From positions 1,922,001-1,986,000 of the forward strand of contig NC_061800.1 of assembly GCF_021462225.1 (NCBI RefSeq): a stretch of 64,000 nt of DNA, in the 5' to 3' direction. Below are positions 12,577-23,410 of the stretch, piece after piece. The notes under the pieces are model-generated. The model searched no databases. It was not told the DNA's origin and saw only the letters and a program-made list of their open reading frames with translations. The number at the start of each line of letters is the position of its first letter. Position 1 is the first letter of the stretch. The position numbers were made by a program, and so were the translations under genes. Source of the DNA: Girardinichthys multiradiatus (Eukaryota; Chordata; Actinopteri; Cyprinodontiformes; Goodeidae).

Positions 12577-12842
12577 TGAAGTGAGAACAGTAAAGGTTCC
12601 AAGTTAGATCCTTGAGGAAGACCAGTGGAGAGAATAAGGGCTGCTGATTTAAATGACTGGACTATGACAACTTGTGACTCAATCCATTTAAGTGCAACTG
12701 GGTAAAAAATTAAACTTGATAAATTAGTCAGCAGAATTCTATGGTTGACAGTGTCAAAGGCCTTTTTCAGATCCAGAAACACAGCACCAACAACCCCACC
12801 TTGATCCAACAGAGCTCTCGGCCCATATTCACAAAGAATCAT

Positions 12843-13811
12843 AAGACTAAAAGTAGCTCCTAGTTGATGTCATTCTAAGTTTAGAATTTCTCAAATTCTA
12901 AAATGTTTCTAAGATTTGTAACTTGTTGAAATAAATGTTATTCACAAAGCACCTTAGGCCTTAAGAGAGCTCCTAAGGTGAACAAATGTTAAGAGTAGTG
13001 AGGAGGACTTTTAGTGAGGATAAGAGTGTCTTAAGCTGGGAAGATGGTGGAAAGACTGAGCAAAGTAGAGATATTCTCTGTACAATGAACAACAGTAAAT
13101 TAATAAAGCGCTTCGATCGTCAGGAGTACGCTGGTGTGCTGCTATCTCCTCTCTTGCGTCTGACTGCAGCAGGTACCAGAGTACCTGAGCTGCTCACATT
13201 CCAGGGTGGTACGGAAAGCAGAGGGAATGACGCATTGATCTGCTCGGGAATGCCTTTTTGTTGGCACCATGATCCCAGCAGGCTTTGCTCCTCTGTCCAG
13301 TTTGGTTTTCTCCACCTTTTTTTTCTACGGTTTGTTTTGGTCATTTCATCAAATCAAACCTCTTTATACAAGAAAGAGATAAGATTGTTTTATTTATGTA
13401 TTAATCATTTCTAATATTACCTTAATAGAGGTGCATCTTTAATAAGTTCTGTTAATAATTGTATGATTGTTATATAAGTTTATGTGCTCATTTATTGACT
13501 TTTTAGGGTGTGGATCCCTGCATGTACCCTCTATGACTGAGCGTTTTCTTAATTCACTGTTGTTCATTGTATGGAGAATGAATAACCCTAGAGAAAAGAT
13601 ATAGAGTTTCTAATATTGCTCTTGTATTTTTGGCTGTTCATTGATAGTCACACTAACCTGTTACAGGTAGAAAAATACCAATTTTGGTGTGTTAAAAGTT
13701 CTGGAGTTAAATGGTGATTTGTTTAATGTCCAGTTGACCAATGTTTGCTTTAGCCAACATTCAATAATTGCAGGTGTGTGTTTTACTGTTCAACTTGCAT
13801 GATAAAGAAAT
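12843..13811. other. Anonymous DNA with possible transposon ends
   Basis: The stretch opens with ATTCACAAAGAATCATAAG (from about 12,829), and a related block ATTCACAAAGCACCTTAGG recurs near 12,941. This is the kind of terminal sequence seen on some fish PIF/Harbinger-like elements, but I see no transposase. A 142-codon frame at 12,986-13,414 has no recognisable domain and is probably chance. Confidence 0.35.
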
Positions 13812-14475
13812 AATGGCCACCTTATCTACATGGTAAACTTATAAGTCTGTTCTTAAAACTCACCTCTTTCCTTCACATGGGAAACCTCATTTCTCTGCCT
13901 CCTCTTAGTACTGCTTTATCTAAGAAAAGACATTGGGGCTCTTTTGATTAAGAAAAGATTGGAAAATAAATGCAGATGTCTATAAAAGACTAGAAATGTG
14001 GGTTTTCCAAAATAAATAAATACATAAATAAGGGTGCAGGCTTTTAAAAATCTAACTTGTTGGTTATGATGGTGTTGTGAAAAAGTAACTTGTTAGGTAT
14101 AGTGGTGTAAGGATAAAGGAGTGGTTTTTCTTTAGGTGGGGAGTCTGAATGATACATTATAGGTCACTCCATATAAGGACACAAAACAACATGAAAGTTG
14201 TCCACCAAATAAGGTAAAAAAGTCGACATTTTTGACCATTTCAAAGTAACATGTTAAAAGTATATAATAGATTATTGGTGTTTAATCCTAAACGTTTTGC
14301 CTTTCATAATAGCATCCCAAGGATTTCTAAGGAATCACACAAGTCCGGACCAAACCTGGAGGTAAGACAACACTTGCAATAAATTGGAATAAATGGGTAG
14401 GATGAGGTTGTAAGTAGATATTTGGTTGCAAACAAAACACGTTTGTATTGCACTTGTGTGTAATTAGAGTTCTGG
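13812..14475 (-). repeat. Right arm of a distant inverted repeat
   Basis: Reverse complement of 2,361-2,812 with scattered substitutions and about 0.22 kb of extra sequence at 13,834-14,058. In both arms a GAGGTAAGAC word, which would serve as a splice donor in the orientation of the right arm, is conserved while the sequence before it differs. Confidence 0.7.
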
Positions 14476-16640
14476 AAAACTATTGCTTTAAATTGGTTTC
14501 CCTACCAATGCTACTTACAGTGCACGCACAGAACACTTGACTGTGGGAGCCTTTATTGATCCAGCCTTTGAGAACTGAATACTTTATGCTTCTGGGCTCT
14601 CCATGTTAGTTGCAATTCTGGAATATGAGACACTGGAGGTAAAACATCATGTTTCATTCTTCTCAAAGACACAGTTAATTTGCGCCTTTTATTCTTGACA
14701 CGTTTCTTATGACCTTGTTGACTATTTGCAACACAATGAGTCAGTGTTCTGTGTTTACAACCAACTATCTTGGTATTTTAAGACTAACTTTTGACATTTG
14801 AGTTAAATCCCGTTTTGGAACATTTTGCCTGAGGAAGAGAAAGTACCTGATATGCACAGATTGGTTTAGGGTGTTGATCTACTGCCTTCATTACATTAAG
14901 CAGGTTTATAGCTTGGAGACTATATTCATACAATGATGATATGGTCAAAAAGCTTCCTTGCCCACTCATTGTGCACACGGTGTGCACAGACTGATCATTC
15001 AATGGAAAAGGAAAGGAATTTGTGTCAGATTGGTAAATAGAGAGGACACATAACACAAGTTCCTTAATAATTATACAGTAGTAAATTTTATATGGCATTA
15101 ATAAATGGTCATGAAAAATAACTAATACAAGCATGTCAGGTTCATCTTAATATTTGACATTTCCTTTTCTCTTCAGCTAATGAAACAGAAGTGGGATTCT
15201 TCAGAAAAGATGATTATGTTTTTTATAAAGCCAACCCTAAAACTACATGGTGAGAACAGAGTGGAAGGTTACAGCTTGGTTCCTCTTCGAAGTGCTGCCA
15301 GAACAATAATGACCGGGACCATTATAAAGAAGAAATGTAGTTTTTGAAGCTGTTTTAGTTAAGGCATATATAACAGTATGACAATGTGTCCTTTAATGTT
15401 CTAAGCCTTAGATAAATGTAACCACTGAAATGTCTTTGTTGTGAATGTTATTTTTTACAAATATGTTAAATAAACTTTGAACAACAGTTTTTTTGTTATT
15501 GTGTGAAACTAATACACTACTAGCATGTGGTACGACTGTTTATGCAGGTATTAAACATGAAAATATGTTTTATAAGAGTAAAGCTCTATTGGTGTCTTCT
15601 TTGAGGTCCTGCTGAAGCATCACCCTCCAGCTCTAGCTGTTTGCCACCAGTGTGTGTCTGTGCATTTTGTTTTGTGTTTTTAGTAGTGTTGATAGAAATT
15701 GTTTTTGGATAGTAAGTGAGATTAACCCTTGAGGGTACCAAAAGTGTACTTTTTGCAACAAAGTGTACTTTCTGCTTATTTGGTGTTTTTAATTCTCAAT
15801 ATCTTAGTCAGCTTAAAAGTCTTTTGATTGCAATGAATGTAGAATAAGAGATATGCATTTTGCATACACTCTTTTCCTTCGGTACAGATTTGGTCCCATT
15901 GACTCCCATTTTAACCATATATGTGACTGGGTGGCAAAACCCGGGGTCCTTTTGAGTTATTTACAGAGCCTGAAGGACTAGAGTAAAAGCTTCCCGATGA
16001 TGTCAAACTTGTTGAAATTGAAAAAGAATTGAAGACGATATGACCATTTGAATGTCCACACTGTCCAAAGTACTTTCAGAGGAAAACAGGGTTCAAAATT
16101 CTGTTAGAATCACCCTGGAAGCTGGGCGGTATCAAAAGCTGTTAATTTGAATAACCTTTGTATAGCTTGCAGCAACACTTCCCCCAATAATGTTTGTCAA
16201 CAGAAGCCCCAATGATTGCACTGTCATTGAACTCAGCACTATTTTACTACATAAAGATAATTTACAGCACTGCATTACAATATTTGTGTGCATTTCACAA
16301 ACATCTTTCAACTGTCCAAACAATTAAAACACCAAATTTAACGGTAACCCATACACAAGAAAAATTAAGTAAAAACACCTGACATTTACAAAATTGAGAA
16401 ATGTCAACTGTTTTAAGTTTTTTTTCTTTCTGAATGTTGTTTGTGTCTGCAAATTGGTCTGAACTTACCATGTTGATACATTGTTAATTGCTCCTTTTGT
16501 TTTTTAAAGATACTTTTCAAATAAAGTGTTTTATGGGCCATTTTAAAATCCAACCAGTCACTCAATAGTTGGGACAATAAGAAAGCAGTTTTGGTGTTGG
16601 TGATCAATGGTAGTCATCAGAATGCAGGTATGAATAGAGC
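14476..16640. other. Mostly anonymous DNA with one possible terminal exon
   Basis: A good acceptor (TTTTCTCTTCAG) at about 15,166-15,177 is followed by a 58-codon open frame ending TGA near 15,350, and then an AATAAA at about 15,470. This could be the last exon of a host gene or of an old transposon. The encoded peptide (LMKQKWDSSEKM...) matches nothing I recognise, and an alternative frame is also open for a shorter distance. The rest, 15,500-16,640, shows nothing. Confidence 0.3.
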
Positions 16641-17655
16641 TACAGGGGTTGGACAATGAAAAGGAAACACCTGGTTTTCTCCTTTTGCGGCCAATACAGC
16701 TTCAATTCGTCTTGGGAATGACATATACAAGTCCTGCACAGTGGTCAGAGGGATTTTAAGCCATTCTTCTTGCAGGATAGTGGCCAGGTCACTACGTGAT
16801 ACTGGTGGAGGAAATCGTTTCCTGACTTGCTCCTCCAAAACACCCCAAAGTGGCTCAACAATATTTAGATCTGGTGACTGTGCAGGCCATGGGAGATGTT
16901 CAACTTCACTTTCATGTTCATCAAACCAATCTTTCACCAGTCTTGCTGTGTGTATTGGTGCATTGTCATCCTGATACACGGCACCGCCTTCAGGATACAA
17001 TGTTTGAACCATTGGATATACATGGTCCTCAAGAATGGTTCGGTAGTCCTTGGCTGTGACGCACCCATCTAGCACAAGTATTCGGCCAAGGGAATGCCAT
17101 GATATGACAGCCCAAACCATCACTGATCCACCCCCATGCTTCACTCTGGGCATGCAACAGTCTGGGTGGTACGCTTCTTTGGGGCTTCTCCCAAAGGTGG
17201 ACTCATCAGAGAACAATACATGTTTCACATTGTCCACAAGATTTGTGCTCCTTCCACCATTGAAACCCACGTTTGGCATTGGCATGAGTGACCAAAGGTT
17301 TGGCTATAGCAGCCCGGCCGTGTATATTGACCCTGTGGAGCTCCCGACGGACAGTTCTGGTGGAAACAGGAGAGTTGAGGTGCACATTTAATTCTGCCAT
17401 GATTTGGGCAGCCGTGGTTTTATATTTTTTGGATACAATCCAGGTTAAAACCCGAACATCCCTTTCAGACAGCTTCCTCTTGCGTCCACAGTTAATCCTG
17501 TTGGATGTGGTTCGTCCTTCTTGGTGGTATGCTGACATTACCCTGGATACCGTGGCTCTTGATACATCACAAAGACTTGCTGTCTTGGTCACAGATGCGC
17601 CAGCAAGACGTGCACCAACAATTTGTCCTCTTTTGAACTATGGTATATCACCCAT
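16617..17655 (-). pseudogene. Tc1-like transposase, broken (family A, copy 2)
   Basis: The start ATG at 17,655 is followed five codons later by TAG, where copy 1 has GAG. The DNA-binding half (SRATVSRVM, KTTAAQI) is then readable, and the frame changes near 17,240. The catalytic half keeps VLFSDESTF, YQDDNAPIHTA and SPDLNIVEPLW, so all three catalytic acids are present. The stretch between STF and WRSPKEAY-like residues is shortened. At the 3' end the family stop codon has been lost in a small deletion, so the frame runs through the terminal repeat to 16,617. Confidence 0.9.
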
Positions 17656-17843
17656 AATGTTGTGTGCATTTCAATATTTAGAGCAAAACTGTGCTCTTAC
17701 CCTGCTAATTGAACCTTCACACTCTGCTCTTACTGGTGCAATGTGCAATCGATGAAGACTGGCTACCGGGCTGGTCCAATTTAGCCATGAAACCTCCCAC
17801 ACTAAAATGACAGGTGTTTCAGTTTCATTGTCCAACCCCTGTA
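16641..17843 (-). mobile_element. Tc1/mariner transposon, family A, copy 2
   Basis: Same terminal sequence as the element at 8,421, reading TACAGGGGTTGGACAATG at the left and CATTGTCCAACCCCTGTA at the right, with TA at both borders. Length is 1.20 kb. The transposase is on the minus strand and broken. Confidence 0.93.
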
Positions 17844-18016
17844 TGTGCCAGCCGTTTACACCTTTTGAGTAGGTGTTTCTGAACAACGTGAATTCTCGGG
17901 AAATTCTGAACAGGGGAAACAAAGGAAATATTTCTCTTAACTTTTAATATTTGACTGGTCATGTTTATTTGAACTTGTCTGCTTCGCTGAAAACACATAA
18001 TAGTTTTTTTTTTTTT

Positions 18017-18628
18017 TTAAGTTGTCAAATTCACCTCATGACAAACTGAAAGGTATTCCTGCTGAAATCGATGCCTCAGATCAATTAAGTGGTCCTGCAG
18101 TGTTTTCCTTTTGTTGGTGTCTTCTTGGTGGATGTTGTCATCGCTAAGATTTTTTACTCTACACTGGTTTGCCTCAAGGTGTCCGATGATTGTCATGTCC
18201 TGCCACTCCCTTTCTGCTGCTAAAGAGTCCATCCCTATGTTGTGCATGAGTTCTGGAGAACATTTGCGGGTACAGGACTGTGTCCCAAGTGAAGGTTTTT
18301 CATTTCTTCTCCCGTAGAATTTACAGTCAATGTTACGGATCTTCTCCATTTCGCTGTTTCTGTTTTCTTCAAATGTTTTGATGGCAATACCTTCTGATTT
18401 CTTACGTTCTAGCTCCTCTGTCACCAGTCCAAAGCTTTCTTCCTAGTCCTCGTCTTGGGTTAACGTCAAGTAGAAACTAGGAATGTTCTCCAAAGTCATG
18501 CAGTCACTATCACAAATTTCTTCTGCGTCATCTCCTTCTGATTCAGAATCTGAAGAGAGTCCGGCAACGTCATTGGCCCTGAGGAACTTGTACTCCAACC
18601 ACGGTTCAGTTCTTGGGCAATAGGTTCA
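18017..18628 (-). pseudogene. Unknown acidic and coiled-coil-like protein remnant
   Basis: On the minus strand an acidic stretch (GLSSDSESEGDDAEEICDSD, about 18,575-18,515) continues in the same frame to a TAG at 18,445-18,443. The reading then continues for another 140 codons to 18,017. That part begins VTEELERKK, is rich in charged residues, has CKFYGRRNEKPSLGTQSCTR with spaced cysteines, and ends in a helix-prone LQDHLIDLRHRFQQEY. A plausible acceptor (GTTTCTTCAG) lies just upstream at about 18,640. I recognise no family. It may be an exon of a host gene or of a domesticated or decayed transposon gene. The long frame after the stop argues for recent loss. Confidence 0.4.
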
Positions 18629-18649
18629 TCTTGTTCCATCCTGAAGAAA

Positions 18650-20894
18650 CACATTCTTTTTTAAATAGCAGCTGCTTTAAGTAGCCATGTGCTTACTTCA
18701 AGCATGCAGCTTATTGACCGAAACACATAACAAAAGCCAGTGCGTAGCCAAACAGAGCTGTTATATAAATGTGCTGTGGGTATTCCCTCCCCGATATGCA
18801 GATGCAAGCCGGCTGGGTTTAATGCTGTAAACACAAAATTTACCATTTTAAAACCTCAGAAACTGTAATTTAGAGCATTGAATGGTTATTCATAACTTCA
18901 ACTTGCACATTTTGCAATAAAACAAAAATCACTCTTTTCTCAGAAATGGGTGGTTTTTCCTCTTTTTCTCCGTTTGCGCTCTGCCGACGTGTTCTTACTT
19001 TTTACATGGCGTGTCACATACTGTTTTTTTGGTGCACTTAAACTTTAAAATACCGGGGAAACTGGGTTTAGGTGTGATGACCCCTGTTAGGACCACAGTC
19101 ATGGATGAACCTGGCCTGTATGAAGCACTTCACCTTTCAAAACCAGACTAACCTATTCTTAGCAAAGCCCAGGAAGAGGAGGAGTCAGAGCTGGAATCTG
19201 GCACACAAGGGCACGTTCCTCCTTTGCTCGGTCTAATTCTGGTTGCGGACAGCGGCTAATGGAGGGACCAGAGCATGCTGGTAGCTGAAAGCCTTGGAAT
19301 GGGTCAGAGAGGGCTTCTCCTTCAAAGAATCTTTGGATCCAAAGTGACTAATCACGCCGATCGTATGCAACAAAGTTGAGTAATTATTTTGCAGTTCATG
19401 TACCCAGCATTCTTTCATAAGAAGGGTGTAATAAGGTAATAAGAGAAGCATGGCTTGACTGTTCTTCTGAGGCCTCCAGAAACAGCCCTAACCTAAGCGG
19501 AGCTCCCCCCACGGCCTGGAAAAGAAGGCCAGAGACTGCATCATGCCTTCTTCTGTGAACGTCCGGGTTGCGAGAGCTACCCCCACTGAAGTCGATGTGC
19601 CTTTGTCGTACTGTTTGGCCGTTACAGCTACTGAGATTAGCTGGAACGCAAGTTCCTTTCAGTCCACATGTGGATGACCGGACCTCCCTCATCTTGTTAC
19701 CCAGAAACCTTTTCCCCAACACGGTTCATGTAAGAGATAGTGTTTGGGCAAAGATGATTAGTTTAGAAAGAAATAAACCTAAATAATGTTCGTTTAATGA
19801 CTTAGCTGAGTTTTCTCAACATAAATAAGTGCTAGCAGACTACCTGCTCAGCTAATTATGTGTTTTGTGTTGTGTTTTTAAAGTCAGGACAAACTTTTTT
19901 AAAGGGTGGTTTTTAAACACAGATCGGGCATAACGCACCATCAATGTTTATGCATTTTGATCCTTTTATTGATGGTATTTTAAAGGTACATGGTTAATTT
20001 TAAAGTAATGATAACAAGCTATGAGCTTCTTCAACCGTTATCGGCTAAGGTAACATGTGACTTAGGAGTCTATTATGACTCATTTATCGAGAAAGGTTGG
20101 TTCTTATTCAAAATAATATTTAATTAAATATTTTAATAAATAAAGGAAGTTAATTAAACACTATTGTAAATTAGTCATCCAGAAGGTTAGGTTTATTCAG
20201 CAATTCATTCTTTAAAATGTTATTTCATTAAAATTATGTTTTATTTGATCTTGCATTGTGAATTGTTGTTGAAAGGTAAATCAATTATTTTCTAAGTTAG
20301 TTCCGAGACTAACTTAACTTCATTTCCAGATTATTCAAGATAATCGTTGGTTCTCAAACATAAATAACATTGAATGGTAATGTTGCAGCACTTTATCGGC
20401 CATGGTTTTTAATCATCTTTGATTCACTTGTTCATATTGTACATTGTTGGTCTTCTTTATTCTTTAATTTTGCTTGGTAGCTTAGTTGGATTGTTCTAGT
20501 AAAGAGTTTGTTGATTGAAATATGTTTGACTTGAGTTGACCTATTTTTGTTAATTCTTGTATTTAAGAAATTTCCCTGTGTGTGCAGAGTTTTGCTGTTC
20601 AGTAATGCCAGAGTGTTAATGGAAAAAACAAAATGCACCTTAGTAAACTCAATTAACAAGGACAACGGTGAGAATCAAAGTGGAACTTTTATTAATTCTT
20701 GCAAGAATTCAGAACGAACAGAGAATTCCACCAAACCAGTGTCTCAGTCTGACTGTTCTGCTGTAAACAGGAAAGCACAGAATTTTTCTAGCCCTTCACA
20801 GACTGAGAAAGTTGTTGACAATACAGAGACAGAGAGATAAAACAGACCTTGGGCTTCAGATTTCTAAAAGAGGTCAGCATGATGTGAAACCCCG
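18650..20894. other. Anonymous DNA, no gene seen
   Basis: AT-rich sequence with short chance frames. A 97-codon frame at 20,547-20,840 could belong to the upstream part of the LINE that follows, but it carries no motif. Confidence 0.4.
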
Positions 20895-22760
20895 GTGAGA
20901 AGAGAGGTGTCTTCCCTGTTTGATTCTATTAAAAAGAAAATCATTGGCATACTCCCAAACATGATTACCTTATCCTTAGTAAGTGAGTCAGCATTTGAGG
21001 TAACTGTAGAATATGATCTGTGTTTGGACTGCTTTGATCCAGTGGAGCTTCCTGAGTTATCAAAAATATTAGGTTAATCAGAACCTGTTAACACTAGATT
21101 TGATTAATCCATCCTTAGTAAATGGATATGTACCACAGGCTTTTAAAGTAGCTGTAATTAAACCTTTACTTAAGATCGCTTGATCGAGATGACTTGAAAA
21201 ATTACAGACTTATATCCAATCTTCCGTTCTTATCTAAAATTCTTGAAAAATAGTTGCTAATCAAATGTGTGAGCATTTACACAGCAATGGTCTGTTTGAA
21301 GAGTTTCAGTCTAGTTTCAGAGCTCATCATAGCACTGAAACAGCTCTGCTGAAAGTTATTAATGATATTCTCCTAACCTCAGATAATGGACTTGTGTCTG
21401 TACCTGTCCTGTTAGATTGCAGTGCAGCATTTGATATAGTCGATCACAAAATTATTTTAGAAAGGCTGGAACATGCTGTAGGGATCAGTGAAAAAGCACT
21501 AGGCTGGTTTAAATCTTATTTGTCTGACAGATTCCAGTTTGTTCATGTAAATGATAAATCATCTTTAAACTCCAGGGTTAATTGTGGAGTACCACAGGGC
21601 TAAGTACTTAGGCCAATTCTCTTTACTATATATATGCTTCCAATAGGTCAAATTATTAGGCGGCATGGGATACATTTTCACTGTTACGCTGATGATACTC
21701 AGCTTTACTTATCCATACATCCTGATGAGCACTACCAGTTAGATAGACTACAAGCATGTCTTGAAGATATAAAAAGTTGGATGACGTTAAATGTTTTGCT
21801 TCTAAATTCAGACAAGACAGAAGTTGTCGTCTTTGGACCGGAGTCTTTAAAAAAGAAACTGCTTAGTCAATCACTTAACCTGGATGGCATTAAATTGACC
21901 TCTGATAATAAAGTAAAAAACCTTGGTGTTATTTTTGACCAGGACATGTTATTTAAATCCCATATTAAACAGGTTTCTAAGATTTCCTTCTTTCATCTCC
22001 GGAACATTGCCAAAATTAGAAATATCCTATCTAGGAGTGACGCTGAAAAACTAGTCCATGCATTTGTTACTTTAAGGCTGGACTATTGTAATTCGTTACT
22101 ATCAGGATGTCCACAAAATGCAGTTAAAAGCCTTCAGCTGATTCAAAATGCTGCAGCAAGAGTTCTGATGAAAATTAAGCATTTTGAGAGGAGTTTATTT
22201 GGTAAATCGAGATATACCAGTCGATCTACGTTCCTACCCTCATCTATGGTCATGAGCTTTGGGTCATGACCGAAAGAACGAGATCACAGATACAAGAGGC
22301 TGAAATGAGTTTTTTCCACAGGGCGTCTGAGCTCTCCCTTGGAGATTGGGTGAGAAGCTCGGTCATCTGGAAGGGACTCAGAGGAGCCAGTTGAGGTTGG
22401 CTCAGGCATCTGGTTCGGATGCCTGCTGGACGACTCCCTGGTGAGGTGTTCCAGGCACGTCCCACCGGGAGGAGGCCCAGAGGAGGACCCAGGACACGCT
22501 GGAGGGACTATGTTTCTTGGCTGGCCTGGGAACGCCTTGGGATTTCCCCAGACAGGCTGGCCCAAGTGGCTGGGGACAGGGAAGTCAAGGTCCCTCTGCT
22601 TAGGCTGCTTCCCTCGCGACCCGACCCCGGATAAGCGGAAGACAATGGATGGATGGATGGATTAATGGATGGAGTTTATTTGGTTATCTCGTCAGATTTT
22701 GAATGATGATGCATTTCTTCATACTTTACAATATTTATAGTCACCTTGAAACCAACACTA
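20895..22760 (+). pseudogene. L2/CR1-like LINE reverse transcriptase
   Basis: The frames at 21,265-21,603 and 21,634-22,203 are one reading interrupted by TAA at 21,601 and a short shift. They encode the reverse-transcriptase core of a non-LTR retrotransposon: FRAHHSTETALL, LLDCSAAFDIVDHKIIL, the VPQG box and the catalytic HCYADDTQLYL. Thumb-like sequence follows (NLGVIFDQDM, TLRLDYCNSLL, LIQNAAARVL). No endonuclease domain is seen upstream, where the reading decays before 21,077. The 3' part is interrupted by a Rex3-like LINE at 22,204-22,670. Confidence 0.88.
22204..22670 (+). mobile_element. 5'-truncated Rex3/RTE-like LINE
   Basis: A 467-bp insert ends in tandem GGAT units and is flanked by a 14-bp direct repeat, GGAGTTTATTTGGT, at 22,190-22,203 and 22,671-22,684. 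Its sequence encodes the end of an RTE-type ORF (CSRHVPPGGGPEEDPGHAGG and WPGNALGFPQTGWPKW in one frame). The GGAT-type tail and this C-terminal region are typical of the fish Rex3 group. The 5' truncation is the usual result of target-primed reverse transcription. Confidence 0.9.
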
Positions 22761-22961
22761 GCTCTGTTAGGATCATGTCTAGCTATGATTCCTCCCGTGT
22801 TTATTACAACCTTGCCAATACATTGCCAAAGCATTGGATTCTGAATTCAGGTGATCTAATCCCTGGGTAATGTGGGTTTGGCAGGTGCCAGGAGAACGCC
22901 CCTTGTGGGACTGCTTTGTGTCAAGTGTAAGTTTCTTCAGTTGGGTTTGGCCATTTAGTTC
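22690..22961 (+). pseudogene. Old Tc1-like transposase remnant, left part
   Basis: The stretch GTGGGTTTGGCAGGTGCCAG (about 22,871) and what follows are a decayed form of the catalytic region of another fish Tc1 family. The reading stops at 22,961 in TTAGTTC, where the provirus begins, and continues after the provirus at 36,071 with GTTCCAGTGAAAGGAACTC. There are many stops, so this was dead before or soon after the retroviral insertion. Confidence 0.7.
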
Positions 22962-23385
22962 TGTAATGGAAATTCTTTTAGTAAGCATTCCAAAGTGTAT
23001 GACCTTTGGGTTACCTCACTCCTCAGAACATCTGTGTTAGAGGAGGAAGTTGTAAAAGCCATTATCAGAAGTTTAATGGTTAAAACTCATGCTTTAGGGT
23101 GATATCTCAGGAAGGACAGATGGGTTCCTAGATAACTTTGTCACCTCTGAACCCGAGAAGGGTCCGGGGTCATAAAACACAGACTCTTTGAAGTTGAGAT
23201 AACACTGTTATGTTTGGTATAAATACTGTGTGTAACTGTTGATCGGGGCTCTGCTTAACTAACTTGCTCGGTGACAGTCATTCAAACGCTGAATGCCTTT
23301 GAATAAAACTTATAAAGACAAAGTCCGGATTTTCTCTTATTATGAGTCAACTTCTCTCACACTTTGATAAGGAAATTCCACAACA
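22962..23385 (+). repeat. 5' LTR of the provirus
   Basis: A 424-bp terminal repeat TGTAATGG...CCACAACA. A TATA-like GGTATAAATAC lies at about 23,216, and GAATAAAAC, a polyadenylation signal, lies at about 23,300. It matches the 3' LTR at 34,070-36,070 over its length apart from point changes and an 8-base gap just before GGTATAAATAC. Confidence 0.9.
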
Positions 23386-23410
23386 ATTTTAGCGTCACGA
23401 ACAGGATTTA
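23386..23410 (+). promoter_or_regulatory. Primer-binding-site region of the provirus
   Basis: Directly after the LTR comes ATTTTAGCGTCACGAACAGG, placed where retroviruses bind their tRNA primer. The usual TGG start reads TAG here, so the site is probably mutated. I do not assign the tRNA. Confidence 0.6.

Larger units (their letters stand above)
10690..12842 (-). pseudogene. LINE reverse transcriptase remnant, split by a Tc1 element
   Basis: On the minus strand, 12,842-12,577 encodes the reverse-transcriptase stretch VFLDLKKAFDTVNHRIL and, further on, LPQGSNLEPLLFSL. The reading resumes on the other side of the Tc1 element at 10,962 with a YINDPLS-like stretch and then MYAEDIVVY, which is the catalytic YADD box with one Asp changed to Glu. 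The order (FDTV region, QG box, YADD box) is that of non-LTR reverse transcriptases, and the sequence looks most like the L2/CR1 group. No endonuclease domain is present. The gene is broken by the transposon at 10,963-12,576 and by decay. Confidence 0.85.

Noticed and set aside
12986..13414. 142-codon open frame
   Set aside because: No domain, no conserved copy, low-complexity hydrophobic end; next to transposon-end-like sequence. Not enough to call a gene.
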